DNA of 48,707 nt from JBCCHY01 sp039028495 (GTDB lineage: Bacteria > Patescibacteriota > Saccharimonadia > Saccharimonadales > VXPC01), in the NCBI GenBank assembly GCA_039028495.1, contig JBCCHY010000004.1:1-48707 (forward strand), given 5' to 3'. Under the pieces are notes generated by a model. That model was not told where the DNA came from and made no database searches. It saw only the letters and a program-made list of their open reading frames with translations. Shown here in pieces: positions 26,129 to 33,848 of this stretch. The translations under genes and the position numbers were made by a program. The stretch's first letter is position 1; each line of letters starts with the position of its first letter.

Positions 26129-27373
26129 CTAGAAAGTAGCCGTAGCTATGTACGTAGTAGTAACTGTGTAGTTACCAGTTGGTGTAGTAGCAGCAGCTCT
26201 TGCACCAAAGCGTAGCTTCAGCATTTCATCGTTAACAACTGTAGTTGAACTCGCAATTGTTGTTGCAGTACCAGTGTTATCCCATGCGTAAGTTGTTGAA
26301 GTTTCACCAGCTTCACATGTTGCATCACTGTTATCTGCCTGGTAAGCAGCTACGTTGTTTAAGAGGTTTGCAGTAGCGTTTTCACTAGCTGTTCTCTCAA
26401 CACATGTAACCTGCATACCGAAGCGCTCACCAGCAGAACTTAGGTCAGTTCCGGCTGTAGCAGCACTCTGGAAACATTGGTCAGTTACGACTGTTTCTGT
26501 GGCGTCACAAGTAGAGCCTAGAACACGGAAGTTTCTTAGTTGCTCTGTACCTGTAGCGTCTTCTTCTGGGAAGTAGCTTATTACCACACCGCCAGAAGCG
26601 TTAGTGTCAACCATAGCAGCACCTAGTTTGTCGTTGGCTCCGTTGAAACCATCGTTGTCAACAGGTGACTCAGCTGGACCAGCGTCATCTATAACGCCAA
26701 TGTCAATTGTTTGGTTAGTTGGGAAGTTGCTGCAGTCTTCGCCTGAAGCAAAGGTGTCGCCATCATCGATAGCGGCTACACAGAACTCAAGTCGCTCTTG
26801 GACACGTCCATTGATTATGAGCTGCTGAGTTAGCGCACCTGCAACTGTTCCGTTGTCTCTATCTGTAGTGTAAGCAGTGTCAGTGTATGTGTTTACACGC
26901 ACGTAGAAAGTTGTGTACGGAGCAGTCATTGTTGGGTTTGTAACCCCAGTGAAATCTATTGTCATCGGCGTATCAGCAGCAACGTTAGTTGCGTCTGTAC
27001 GTGTGACTTGAATTAGGTTTGCAGTGTTTGTACCTACTGACCACCCTGTAAGGCCTGTTGGAGTGCCTATCGCAGCACTAGACGCATCTAGTCCTGTTGG
27101 GGCAGTACACGTTCCTAGTGGTGTTGTGCAGTATAGGAATTCCATTGACTGCATAGTGCTCGCATCACCAGGGATCGTAAGCCCGTAATCATGCGTAACG
27201 CCTGTCGCATCACCTTCTGACGTACTAAGTGTTAGTACTCTATCGGTAATTTGAGCTGCATCTACACTGCTACTCGCAAGTAGCGGCAAAAGACCAGCAC
27301 TAGCAAGCACAAGTGCCTGCACGAAAGACGATACTCTTTTAGCTTGGATACCCAAGCCAGATTTGTTCGACAT
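26129..27373 (-). CDS. Secreted paralogue 2, beta-rich surface protein
   Basis: This 414-aa protein has AAGGAG before the ATG at 27373. Its signal sequence (SSFVQALVLASAGLLPLLASSSVDA) is followed by an N-terminal domain shared with paralogue 1 (LTLSTSEGDATGVTHDYGLTI, MEFLYCTTPLGTCTAPTGLDASSA). Next come LEFCVAAIDDGD and the C-terminal strand GNYTVTTTYIATATF. There is no membrane anchor, so it may bind the wall or a partner through the C-terminal strand. Element C lies in its upstream region. Confidence 0.75.
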   Translation of the reverse strand: MSNKSGLGIQAKRVSSFVQALVLASAGLLPLLASSSVDAAQITDRVLTLSTSEGDATGVTHDYGLTIPGDASTMQSMEFLYCTTPLGTCTAPTGLDASSAAIGTPTGLTGWSVGTNTANLIQVTRTDATNVAADTPMTIDFTGVTNPTMTAPYTTFYVRVNTYTDTAYTTDRDNGTVAGALTQQLIINGRVQERLEFCVAAIDDGDTFASGEDCSNFPTNQTIDIGVIDDAGPAESPVDNDGFNGANDKLGAAMVDTNASGGVVISYFPEEDATGTEQLRNFRVLGSTCDATETVVTDQCFQSAATAGTDLSSAGERFGMQVTCVERTASENATANLLNNVAAYQADNSDATCEAGETSTTYAWDNTGTATTIASSTTVVNDEMLKLRFGARAAATTPTGNYTVTTTYIATATF

Positions 27374-27479
27374 ATAGTCTCCTTTATTTGTTGTTTTTAT
27401 TTTGTCTTAGCCCGGCTATTATCTCATGACTGTAATCAAGATGTAAATATAAGCACAACCCTTTATCCACACCTCTGAT

Positions 27480-27592
27480 TAAGGAGGGAGGGCACCTCCC
27501 TCCTTAGACGCCGGGACAGCAGTGGCTGTCTCGGGTGATCCTCCCACCAAAAGCGGTATCACAAAACAATGAGTAAGTAATCGTTTTATGAT
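27480..27592 (+). repeat. Structured intergenic element, copy C (complete)
   Basis: This is the clearest full copy, in order on the plus strand. P4 is TAAGGAGGGAGG paired with CCTCCCTCCTTA (27480-27507). GACG follows, then P3 CCGGGACAGC/GCTGTCTCGG, P2 GGTG-ATCCTCC-CACC and P1 at 27558-27592 (13-bp stem with G.U pairs, loop GAGTAAGTA). No gene ends at its left edge. It stands about 107 bp upstream of the divergent 26129-27373 gene, the only copy not next to a stop codon. Confidence 0.8.
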
Positions 27593-27649
27593 AATTATAA
27601 ATACGACTTAGGGACGATCAATTACCTATAGCCGTAAACCATCCCACGT

Positions 27650-27760
27650 ATCAACATATGATTACTTGTTCATCATATGTTGATCCCTCTTGGGAGGTGA
27701 GCAACCAGACAAATCTCAGGATTTGCCTGCGTGTTGAGAGGAGGAGTCACCTCCTCTCAA
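27650..27760 (-). repeat. Structured intergenic element, copy D
   Basis: In the sense of the 27762 gene, P4 is TTGAGAGGAGG with CCTCCTCTCAA (27760-27734), starting 1 nt after the stop codon. P3 is CAAATC/GATTTG, and P2 has TTG/CAA arms (27680s) replacing GTG/CAC, a compensatory change. P1 is a perfect 13-bp stem with loop GAACAAGTA (27650-27684). It faces copy C tail to tail across 57 bp. Confidence 0.75.
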
Positions 27761-27761
27761 A

Positions 27762-28481
27762 TTAGAATGTTGCGGTGGCTATATAGACTTGCTCCATCTG
27801 ATACAAACCTGCCTCAGTGATAGCAGAAATGTTGGCTATATAGCTTGCAGTGAAGTTCGTCTGACCGGTGCTCCGAGGGGAGCTAGCGATCGTATCGCCT
27901 TCAGCATATTTGTATTGATTGGTCGTATTGTAGTCGGTTGCTGCTACACCATAGCTAAACGAAGCGTCAGGAACCTGAACTGGGTTTGCCCCAAAAGCAG
28001 CTGGGGTAGTGTTAGCAACTAGATTCATCCCAAACTGCTCTGTGCCAGCCGTTGAAGCTGTGGGGGTGGCTAGACTATCTATCTGATCGAGGTTTTCGCT
28101 TATGAGTCCTGGCCCAAGTGTTGTTACGACATAGCCTGACGTTAAGTAAGAGCGTACATAAAACTGCGCGGTACCCGTAGCAGTTGCTCCGTCGGAAAGG
28201 TTACCAAATGCTATATCAGTAGCATCTACATAAAATTCAAGGTACGGCTGGTCTGTTGTTGTAAAGCCCGCGAATGCTTCAAAAGCAGCGCTCTCTGTGA
28301 ATCCAACTGTCAAGTCACCTACACTTGCCTTAGCCTGAAAGCTAGCAGAGCTAGAATCAAGCTGCCCTCCACTACCGACGAATGCTTCGCTAATCGAGAA
28401 GTTAGGCGAGCTAGTCTGGGCGTACACCGTACCAAAAGGCAGGACACATATTGCGAGAAGACATGCGAGAATTTTACTCAT
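27762..28481 (-). CDS. Secreted paralogue 3, beta-rich surface protein
   Basis: This 239-aa protein starts at the ATG at 28481, chosen because TAGAAT ends 7 nt upstream and a signal peptide follows (SKILACLLAICVLPFGTVYAQ). The mature part is beta-rich (FSISEAFVGSGGQLDSSSASFQAKASVGDLTVG, LEFYVDATDIAFGNLSDGATATGTAQFYVRSY). It ends FTASYIANISAITEAGLYQMEQVYIATATF, homologous to paralogues 1 and 2. The first half resembles CPR proteins with low-complexity Ig modules. No anchor is visible. Confidence 0.75.
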   Translation of the reverse strand: MSKILACLLAICVLPFGTVYAQTSSPNFSISEAFVGSGGQLDSSSASFQAKASVGDLTVGFTESAAFEAFAGFTTTDQPYLEFYVDATDIAFGNLSDGATATGTAQFYVRSYLTSGYVVTTLGPGLISENLDQIDSLATPTASTAGTEQFGMNLVANTTPAAFGANPVQVPDASFSYGVAATDYNTTNQYKYAEGDTIASSPRSTGQTNFTASYIANISAITEAGLYQMEQVYIATATF

Positions 28482-28488
28482 AACGCTT

Positions 28489-28494
28489 ATTCTA
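28489..28494 (-). promoter_or_regulatory. -10 box TAGAAT, leaderless spacing
   Basis: TAGAAT on the minus strand ends 7 nt before the ATG at 28481. No ribosome site is present. Confidence 0.5.
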
Positions 28495-28599
28495 ATACTT
28501 GAGACAGACAGTCGCAAGTAGGTGGCCTCTGGCTCTGTTCAAACGATACCGCTATACGACCTGAAGTTCTAGGGGCAGGCGCTGAAACTTACCTATCGG

Positions 28600-29274
28600 T
28601 TACTTGAACTCGAATGATCTGATTATGTTCTCAAAGTAGCTCGGACGGGGGGAAAAGGTCACGTCCTCATAAAACAATACAAATGTACGTTCCTGACCAT
28701 CGGTCTCGCTAACGTGTGGGATTCTAATTCCACCATCGACTACTCCAGCTGCCGCGGAGTACAGATGGCCATCTACGTTGCAAAGGAATCTTACTCCGTT
28801 CAGATCAACGACGCGTTTGTTTTCGGTGACGTCTGATTTTTCTTGCCCACTACAATGAGAGCTAGCTTGCTGAACAATCGATAGCCCATCGTCATTTTTG
28901 GCCACAGCTACAACATGGTCTATTTCTCTCTCCGAACTGTCGTCAACATAGATAGTTAAGTGTCTTTTGACCAAATCACCGTCGAACTGCGAGTAGCGGT
29001 AGCGTTTACCCGCAAGCGTAAAGTTGTCTACTGGTTGCCAACCTGGATCTGCGCTAAATGAAAAATACTCTGTGGCGAAATCTTGATCGCCAGCAACAAC
29101 CACAATTTGACTACTAGTCTCACCCTTTGTGATCGAAACGCTGGTCGAGCGCGAAACGTCATACATCACATATAAAACGCCACCGACACCAAACATTAGT
29201 AGTAGTGTCGCAAACATAGCCAACGGGGCTAAATGGGTGTAAGCTCTAGACTTCTTTTTGAGCGAATATTTCAT
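28600..29274 (-). CDS. Single-pass membrane protein, unknown
   Basis: This 224-aa protein has a basic N-terminus (KYSLKKKSRAYTH), one helix (residues ~15-37, LAPLAMFATLLLMFGVGGVLYVMY) and an outside domain of mixed alpha/beta sequence with two Cys (SSHCSGQ, VRFLCNVDG). It ends YFENIIRSFEFK, reminiscent of PsbP/lipoprotein-like folds. No family is assigned with confidence. It is transcribed toward the paralogue island and diverges from the 29407 gene. Confidence 0.55.
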   Translation of the reverse strand: MKYSLKKKSRAYTHLAPLAMFATLLLMFGVGGVLYVMYDVSRSTSVSITKGETSSQIVVVAGDQDFATEYFSFSADPGWQPVDNFTLAGKRYRYSQFDGDLVKRHLTIYVDDSSEREIDHVVAVAKNDDGLSIVQQASSHCSGQEKSDVTENKRVVDLNGVRFLCNVDGHLYSAAAGVVDGGIRIPHVSETDGQERTFVLFYEDVTFSPRPSYFENIIRSFEFK

Positions 29275-29370
29275 GTTTTTGTTTTAATTTTGACTAGGAT
29301 TAAAATAACAGTTACGTTTATTTTTGTAAAGCCGACCATGTTTATAGGACCCTGCGCGTAATGCTTATGC

Positions 29371-29376
29371 TATAAT
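29371..29376 (+). promoter_or_regulatory. -10 box of the 29407 gene
   Basis: A perfect TATAAT lies 30 nt before the GTG start. AAAGGA at 29396-29401 is a ribosome site, so this gene has a conventional leader. Confidence 0.55.
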
Positions 29377-29406
29377 TTCTAGCAATAAAACAGGTAAAGG
29401 ACCCAG

Positions 29407-30354
29407 GTGGCCGACAACGAAGAAAACATCAATGAATCTAGTCTAGAAGATGCCCCTCAGGAGGAGCCTGAAGTACAGGCACAAACCGTAAAACCGAGTT
29501 TTGGTGATCGCATGAGGGCTCGAATGTCTGGTGTCAATATATACTTAATAATCTTTGTTATTATCCTCATCATTGCGATTGTAATCATCTTCGTTTTTTG
29601 GCGCATAAATTCAAATAGCACACCAGAAAACGCTACAACCCTAGAATTTGAATCACTCAGTCAAGAAGCACTGGATGATCTACGTAATAAGGACGCCAGC
29701 ATCGGTGATGCTAAACAGACCCTGACAGTCGCTAGTAACTCAATCTTCAACGGCAGGGTGCTCGTACGCGATAGTTTAGATGTTGCCGGGACAATCAACG
29801 TTGGTGGTGCGCTGTCGCTTCCAGGTATAACCGTATCTGGGAATAGTACTTTTGATCAAGTAGAAGTGTCTAACAATCTAACTATTGGAGGCGATGCATC
29901 CATCCAAGGTGTGCTAAACGTGCTGCAGACCCTCAATGTGACTGGAGGCGCTAGCTTTGGTGGACCCATATCGGCGCCCTCACTGAATATAGACAATCTC
30001 GTGTTGAGCCGCGACCTGCAGCTCAACAGACACATCGATGCTGGTGGCGGCACACCAGGCTCAGCCCGTGGTTCTGCAATCGGTTCTGCCGGTACAGTTA
30101 GCGTTAGTGGCTCTGATACAGCCGGTACTGCCACGATCAATACGGGCTCCGGTGCTGCAGCAGGAGCAATGATCACAGTTACTTTTGCATCTAGCTTTAG
30201 CCAAACCCCTCATATTGTAGTTTCGCCAGTCGGCTCATCAGCTAGCTCTATCGATTACTATGTAACGCGGACTGCCAATAGCTTTACTATTTATTCTTCT
30301 AGCAATCTATCGTCTGGTACGACCTATTCATTCGACTGGATCGCAATCGACTGA
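29407..30354 (+). CDS. Membrane-anchored fibre-like protein with lectin-like C-terminus
   Basis: This 315-aa protein has a GTG start behind AAAGGA. An acidic cytoplasmic N-terminus (residues 1-45) precedes a membrane helix (~46-66, IYLIIFVIILIIAIVIIFVFW). Stacked polymer-forming repeats follow (VRDSLDVAGTINVGGALSLPGITVSGNSTFDQVEVSNNLTIGGDASIQGVLNV), like bactofilin or tail-fibre beta-helices. The final ~80 residues (TVTFASSFSQTPHIVVSPVG ... FTIYSSSNLSSGTTYSFDWIAID) resemble H-type lectin/tail-fibre tip domains. A surface fibre that recognises host glycans is plausible but inferred. Element E starts 1 nt after its TGA. Confidence 0.75.
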   Translation: MADNEENINESSLEDAPQEEPEVQAQTVKPSFGDRMRARMSGVNIYLIIFVIILIIAIVIIFVFWRINSNSTPENATTLEFESLSQEALDDLRNKDASIGDAKQTLTVASNSIFNGRVLVRDSLDVAGTINVGGALSLPGITVSGNSTFDQVEVSNNLTIGGDASIQGVLNVLQTLNVTGGASFGGPISAPSLNIDNLVLSRDLQLNRHIDAGGGTPGSARGSAIGSAGTVSVSGSDTAGTATINTGSGAAAGAMITVTFASSFSQTPHIVVSPVGSSASSIDYYVTRTANSFTIYSSSNLSSGTTYSFDWIAID

Positions 30355-30355
30355 G

Positions 30356-30461
30356 TTAGGTGGAGGTGAATCCTCCCTCTAACGTGCCGGCAAGCTAAAG
30401 CTTGTCGGACTGTCCCCCTCCCGTAGCGGATTCCCAAAAGATGAGCAAGTAATCGTTTGGG
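30356..30461 (+). repeat. Structured intergenic element, copy E
   Basis: P4 TTAGGTGGAGG with CCTCCCTCTAA (30356-30382) starts 1 nt after the stop of the 29407 gene. P3 is CAAGC/GCTTG with CCGG and CGG flanks. P2 is degenerate but keeps CCCTCCC. P1 (30433-30461) has loop GAGCAAGTA, and its far end lies 4 nt from the stop of the convergent M23 gene. It fills the whole gap between convergent genes. Confidence 0.72.
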
Positions 30462-30465
30462 GTGC

Positions 30466-31062
30466 TTATTGAATGTTTGAAATAATGTCGTTCTTACGAG
30501 GCTTATATGACTCTCGATCTTCGCCGTTTACTAGTATATTTTCAAACACTAGTTCAACTGATTCTGCCACTGGTTCGTATTGAAATTTCGGAGGCATTCT
30601 TTTACCTATAGTGAGGCTAGACATTATGTGCATGTGAAGATGTGGCTCTGTGGTGTTCCCGCTGTTACCGATTACTCCCAGCTCTTGTCCTTGTTTAATC
30701 TCTTCACCTTCTGAAACAATGGAGCTGGCCTTTTTAATATGGGCAATAACTGAGTAGACATTTTCTGCGTGTCTTATAATTACGTGATTTCCAAGCGCCA
30801 TGAACCCATCTAGATAACCTGGTTCATTATCTGGCATACCGTCAACGACCTGTACCACTTGCCCATCTGCGGGTGCATATAACTTTTGCCCAAAGCCTGG
30901 ATAGTCGGTTAAAGAGTCAACAAGATTTCCAACTACTTGCCCTGTCGGTACCATGTCTATAGCAAAATCTTGAGGTCTATGTCCGTTATGGAGATTCTCC
31001 TCTGGGATTTCTCCGCCAGAGAAAACCAACCACTCACCCATTACCGGCAACTTAAACTTCAT
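30466..31062 (-). CDS. M23-family metallopeptidase (cytoplasmic-like, no signal)
   Basis: This 198-aa LytM/M23 domain carries the zinc ligands NGHRPQDFAIDMV (H and D) and EPHLHMHIM (HxH). The surrounding ADGQVVQVVDG, GNHVIIRHAENVYSVIAHIKK and GEEIKQGQELGVIGNSGNT are typical of the fold. M23 enzymes cleave peptidoglycan crosslinks, but no signal peptide or membrane helix is present. Export by an unknown route, release on lysis, or a different substrate are possible. Start ATG at 31062. Confidence 0.85.
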   Translation of the reverse strand: MKFKLPVMGEWLVFSGGEIPEENLHNGHRPQDFAIDMVPTGQVVGNLVDSLTDYPGFGQKLYAPADGQVVQVVDGMPDNEPGYLDGFMALGNHVIIRHAENVYSVIAHIKKASSIVSEGEEIKQGQELGVIGNSGNTTEPHLHMHIMSSLTIGKRMPPKFQYEPVAESVELVFENILVNGEDRESYKPRKNDIISNIQ

Positions 31063-31197
31063 CAGATAAGTATATCAATAGACTTCAGCAAGTAGCTAAA
31101 CTAACTAATTCTGGTCGGCCTAAACCTCCTCAGCTCGTGCGCAGTCTGCGGAAGCTAGCTGGTAGCCCAAAAACGGCTATCTGTCTCTAATATGATC

Positions 31198-31309
31198 ATA
31201 CTTCAATAACTACTTGTTCGTGATTGAAGTATTCTGCTCTAGGTGGGTGGATCACCCGAGAAATCTCTGATTTCCCGGAGTCTAAGTAGGGAGGTGTCCT
31301 CCCTCCTTA
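31198..31309 (-). repeat. Structured intergenic element, copy F
   Basis: In the sense of the F1-like operon, P4 TAAGGAGGGAGG with CCTCCCTACTTA (31309-31283) begins directly after the epsilon stop codon. GACT follows, then P3 CCGGGAAATC/GATTTCTCGG and P2 GGTG-ATCCACC-CACC. P1 (31198-31232) has loop GAACAAGTA with a C-G closing pair replacing the usual T-A. It ends the ATPase transcript. Confidence 0.8.
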
Positions 31310-31690
31310 CTAGACGTCGAGGAAGAGGTGGGCCTCATCAGCCTTAACATGCATCACACCACGGTTAATCTTTAGTGACTCTTTGCCACGCTTACTGCGT
31401 ATGGTGACTTCGCAGGGATTAACAAGAGTTAAGAAATTGCCGTGTCCAGCAAGCACGTCAAAGTCACCGGCATCATTAACCGCCGACACCGAATAGGCAA
31501 TATCGTCATAATACGTCTTGTGCGGACTGTATATTTTGAGATGGAATTCGCCTTTTGGTAGATTGCTCTCACTTTTTGATGGTTTGGCGGCGCTAAAGCC
31601 AGTCATCTCGCCAAACTGCTCGTTGGCTTTTTTCTTCTCAGCTGCCTTAGCCTTCATTGCGGCTAAGATTGCATCTTCATCCTTACTCAT
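31310..31690 (-). CDS. F1-like ATPase epsilon subunit, atypical
   Basis: This 126-aa protein has an epsilon beta-sandwich at residues ~46-126 (FHLKIYSPHKTYYDDIAYSVSAVNDAGDFDVLAGHGNFLTLVNPCEVTIR ... INRGVMHVKADEAHLFLD). The family pattern GxFxVLxxHxxxxxxL is present. The C-terminal helical hairpin that inhibits many F1 enzymes is absent. A charged N-terminal extension of ~45 residues (AMKAKAAEKKKANEQ) replaces it. Start and stop codons overlap with beta. It is last in the operon. Confidence 0.85.
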   Translation of the reverse strand: MSKDEDAILAAMKAKAAEKKKANEQFGEMTGFSAAKPSKSESNLPKGEFHLKIYSPHKTYYDDIAYSVSAVNDAGDFDVLAGHGNFLTLVNPCEVTIRSKRGKESLKINRGVMHVKADEAHLFLDV

Positions 31691-32988
31691 TAGGTAATGA
31701 TCTCTTCTATACCTTTAAGTGTCTCTTCCCTGCTGGAATACACGCCCTTGATAGCAGTAATCTCCTCCATCACATGCATTGGCTGATTGAAGAAATCAAT
31801 CAGTTTCTTGGCCTTGGCGAAGTCGGCTCGATCACCAGGGCTAAGCTCATTCTCACCAATGATCGCTATGATCTGCTTGAGGCTCTCATGTTTCTGCAAA
31901 AGTGACTGAGCACGGACACTGAGTAAGTAATGTCTATCACCAACAATCTCTGGTGTTAGAAGGCTCGAGCTGGTTTTGTTTAGATCAACGGCCGGCCTTA
32001 TACCCAGCTCGGCTACTTTGCGGCTAAGCACGATCACACCATCTAACTCGTGCTGGATGGCAAGTACAGCTGGGTCGGAGAGGTCATCTGCCGGGACATA
32101 GATAGTCTGCACGGAGGTAATCGATCCATTGTCATTCGAGCTGAGTCGATCCTGGAGGGTTTTAATATCACTAAATATAGTTGGCTGGTAGCCACCCTCG
32201 CTTGGAACTTGATCCATGATCGTCGTTAGCTCATTGCGCGCCTGCACAAACCTATACATATTGTCAGCAAAGAATAGGATGTCTTTTTTCTCTTCGTCGC
32301 GGAAATACTCTGCTAGCGCAACAGCACTAGTTCCTATCAAGGACCTCTGAACTGGGTTTTCATTCATCTGCCCAAAGAACATGCAGGTGTTTTTGAGTAA
32401 GTCACGATCCCTCAGCGTTTCGTATAGCTCGTGACCCTCACGTATACGCTCACCAATACCTGCGAAAAATGCTAGCCCAGCATCGGACTGGCTGATGTTG
32501 TATATGAGCTCCATTGTCATGACGGTTTTACCAACACCTGCACCGCCGATAATACCCATCTTGCGGCCCTTCACAAATGGCGTGAAGAAGTCTATTACTC
32601 TGATGCCCGTCTCCAGAATCTCGGACTCGTGTGCTTCGAACGTCGTGTCACGTGGTGGCAGTGTCATGATGTTTTTGGTAGGTTGATTATCGAGAGCCGC
32701 TGCCCCGTCTAGGGGCTTGCCGAGTGCATCAAGAATTCTACCAATAGTATATTGACCAACTGGTATCTCGATGCCTTTATGCGTTCGCTCAACCTCTAAC
32801 CCTTGCGCAATGTCACGATGAGACCTGATGTTCAGACAAACTGCAGTATTGCTGTCTGACAGCCTTTCTACTAACAGCGGTGATTTTCTGTCATTGCCAG
32901 CTAGTAGCAGCTCTCCAACAATTGGCAGCTCTTCATCAAACTCAACAGTGATTACGAGATCCTTGATGCTACGTACTCTACCAATCAT
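31690..32988 (-). CDS. F1-like ATPase beta subunit
   Basis: This 432-aa catalytic subunit has Walker A GGAGVGKT, GIGERIREGHELY with the catalytic Glu (family GERTREG, Thr changed to Ile), Walker B ILFFADNMYRF, IYVPADDLSDPA and LSRKVAELGIRPAVD. The DELSEED lever reads ENELSPGD. Features needed for ATP hydrolysis are therefore kept, while the surface in contact with gamma and epsilon has changed. It is shorter than typical beta (~460-480 aa). A 4-bp overlap joins it to gamma. Confidence 0.92.
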   Translation of the reverse strand: MIGRVRSIKDLVITVEFDEELPIVGELLLAGNDRKSPLLVERLSDSNTAVCLNIRSHRDIAQGLEVERTHKGIEIPVGQYTIGRILDALGKPLDGAAALDNQPTKNIMTLPPRDTTFEAHESEILETGIRVIDFFTPFVKGRKMGIIGGAGVGKTVMTMELIYNISQSDAGLAFFAGIGERIREGHELYETLRDRDLLKNTCMFFGQMNENPVQRSLIGTSAVALAEYFRDEEKKDILFFADNMYRFVQARNELTTIMDQVPSEGGYQPTIFSDIKTLQDRLSSNDNGSITSVQTIYVPADDLSDPAVLAIQHELDGVIVLSRKVAELGIRPAVDLNKTSSSLLTPEIVGDRHYLLSVRAQSLLQKHESLKQIIAIIGENELSPGDRADFAKAKKLIDFFNQPMHVMEEITAIKGVYSSREETLKGIEEIIT

Positions 32989-33848
32989 AGTACGACCTTT
33001 TTTCTGGTTTGTTTGAGTCCATTAACCACTTCGCGGAGCCGTTCATCCTTGATTGCCCTTTTTGCTCTGCTGTAGAGTAGTTTGACCTCATCCAGAGACT
33101 CCTCGGCTTTGGTATGAGCAGCTGACATAGCCCTGAATCTGCTCGCATACTGAGCAAGCTTCGACTCCAGAATAACCTGGCTCAGGGCGATCTGTAACAT
33201 AGAGCGCTCCAGATGACTGACAACCGCATGTGTCGAAGGTTCGAAAATATACGTTTCTTCTGAGATAAAGTCAGCCGATGTCTTCAAGCCTTTACCGGTC
33301 TCCTCAACAATCGATGACAGCTCGATTGAGCGTACGTCTTGGATGGTAAGTGATACATATGTCTGGTAAAACACCCGAGTGGATTTGTATCTTTGAACTT
33401 CTTTTATGATTGGGGAGACATTGATGTTTCTGTCTTTTGCAGGCAGTTTAAAATAGCGCTTATACTCTACCCCATTCTGTTTCAGCTCAACTGCGCCGTG
33501 GTGGCCAACAACAATCACGTCCTGCTTCACTGGGTCATAACTACGCAGCATGTAGCTGATGAGTTTATGGTCGATATCACCCGTAAAGCTGCCCTCTGCT
33601 GTAATGACAATATAGAGCTCTTTGTCGACCACTTCTTCATCCTCAAGCATACGTCCAAAATGGAACACACTATCAACACGTATCTGTGTGTATATTGCCC
33701 ATAGCTCGTTAAAGAATCCTTGTGCCTGCAGTACCTGATTTTTTACTTTGGCAATCTGCATGCTGGCTAGCCCTTCGAATACTCCCGTAAGCTGCATTAG
33801 TGTACCCATGGTCCTGATATCGCCCTCGAGCTCTTGTGGCTTAATCAT
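32985..33848 (-). CDS. F1-like ATPase gamma subunit
   Basis: This 287-aa central shaft has N- and C-terminal coiled-coil helices (DIRTMGTLMQLTGVFEGLASMQIAKVKNQ and ASRFRAMSAAHTKAEESLDEVKLLYSRAKRAIKDERLREVVNGL) flanking a Rossmann-like middle (YIVITAEGSFTGDIDHKLI). The conserved C-terminal ARMxAMxxAxxNA and YNRARQxxIxxEIxEIVxG pattern is recognisable but diverged. A shaft implies rotation. Overlaps with alpha and beta mark one polycistron. Confidence 0.88.
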   Translation of the reverse strand: MIKPQELEGDIRTMGTLMQLTGVFEGLASMQIAKVKNQVLQAQGFFNELWAIYTQIRVDSVFHFGRMLEDEEVVDKELYIVITAEGSFTGDIDHKLISYMLRSYDPVKQDVIVVGHHGAVELKQNGVEYKRYFKLPAKDRNINVSPIIKEVQRYKSTRVFYQTYVSLTIQDVRSIELSSIVEETGKGLKTSADFISEETYIFEPSTHAVVSHLERSMLQIALSQVILESKLAQYASRFRAMSAAHTKAEESLDEVKLLYSRAKRAIKDERLREVVNGLKQTRKKVVL

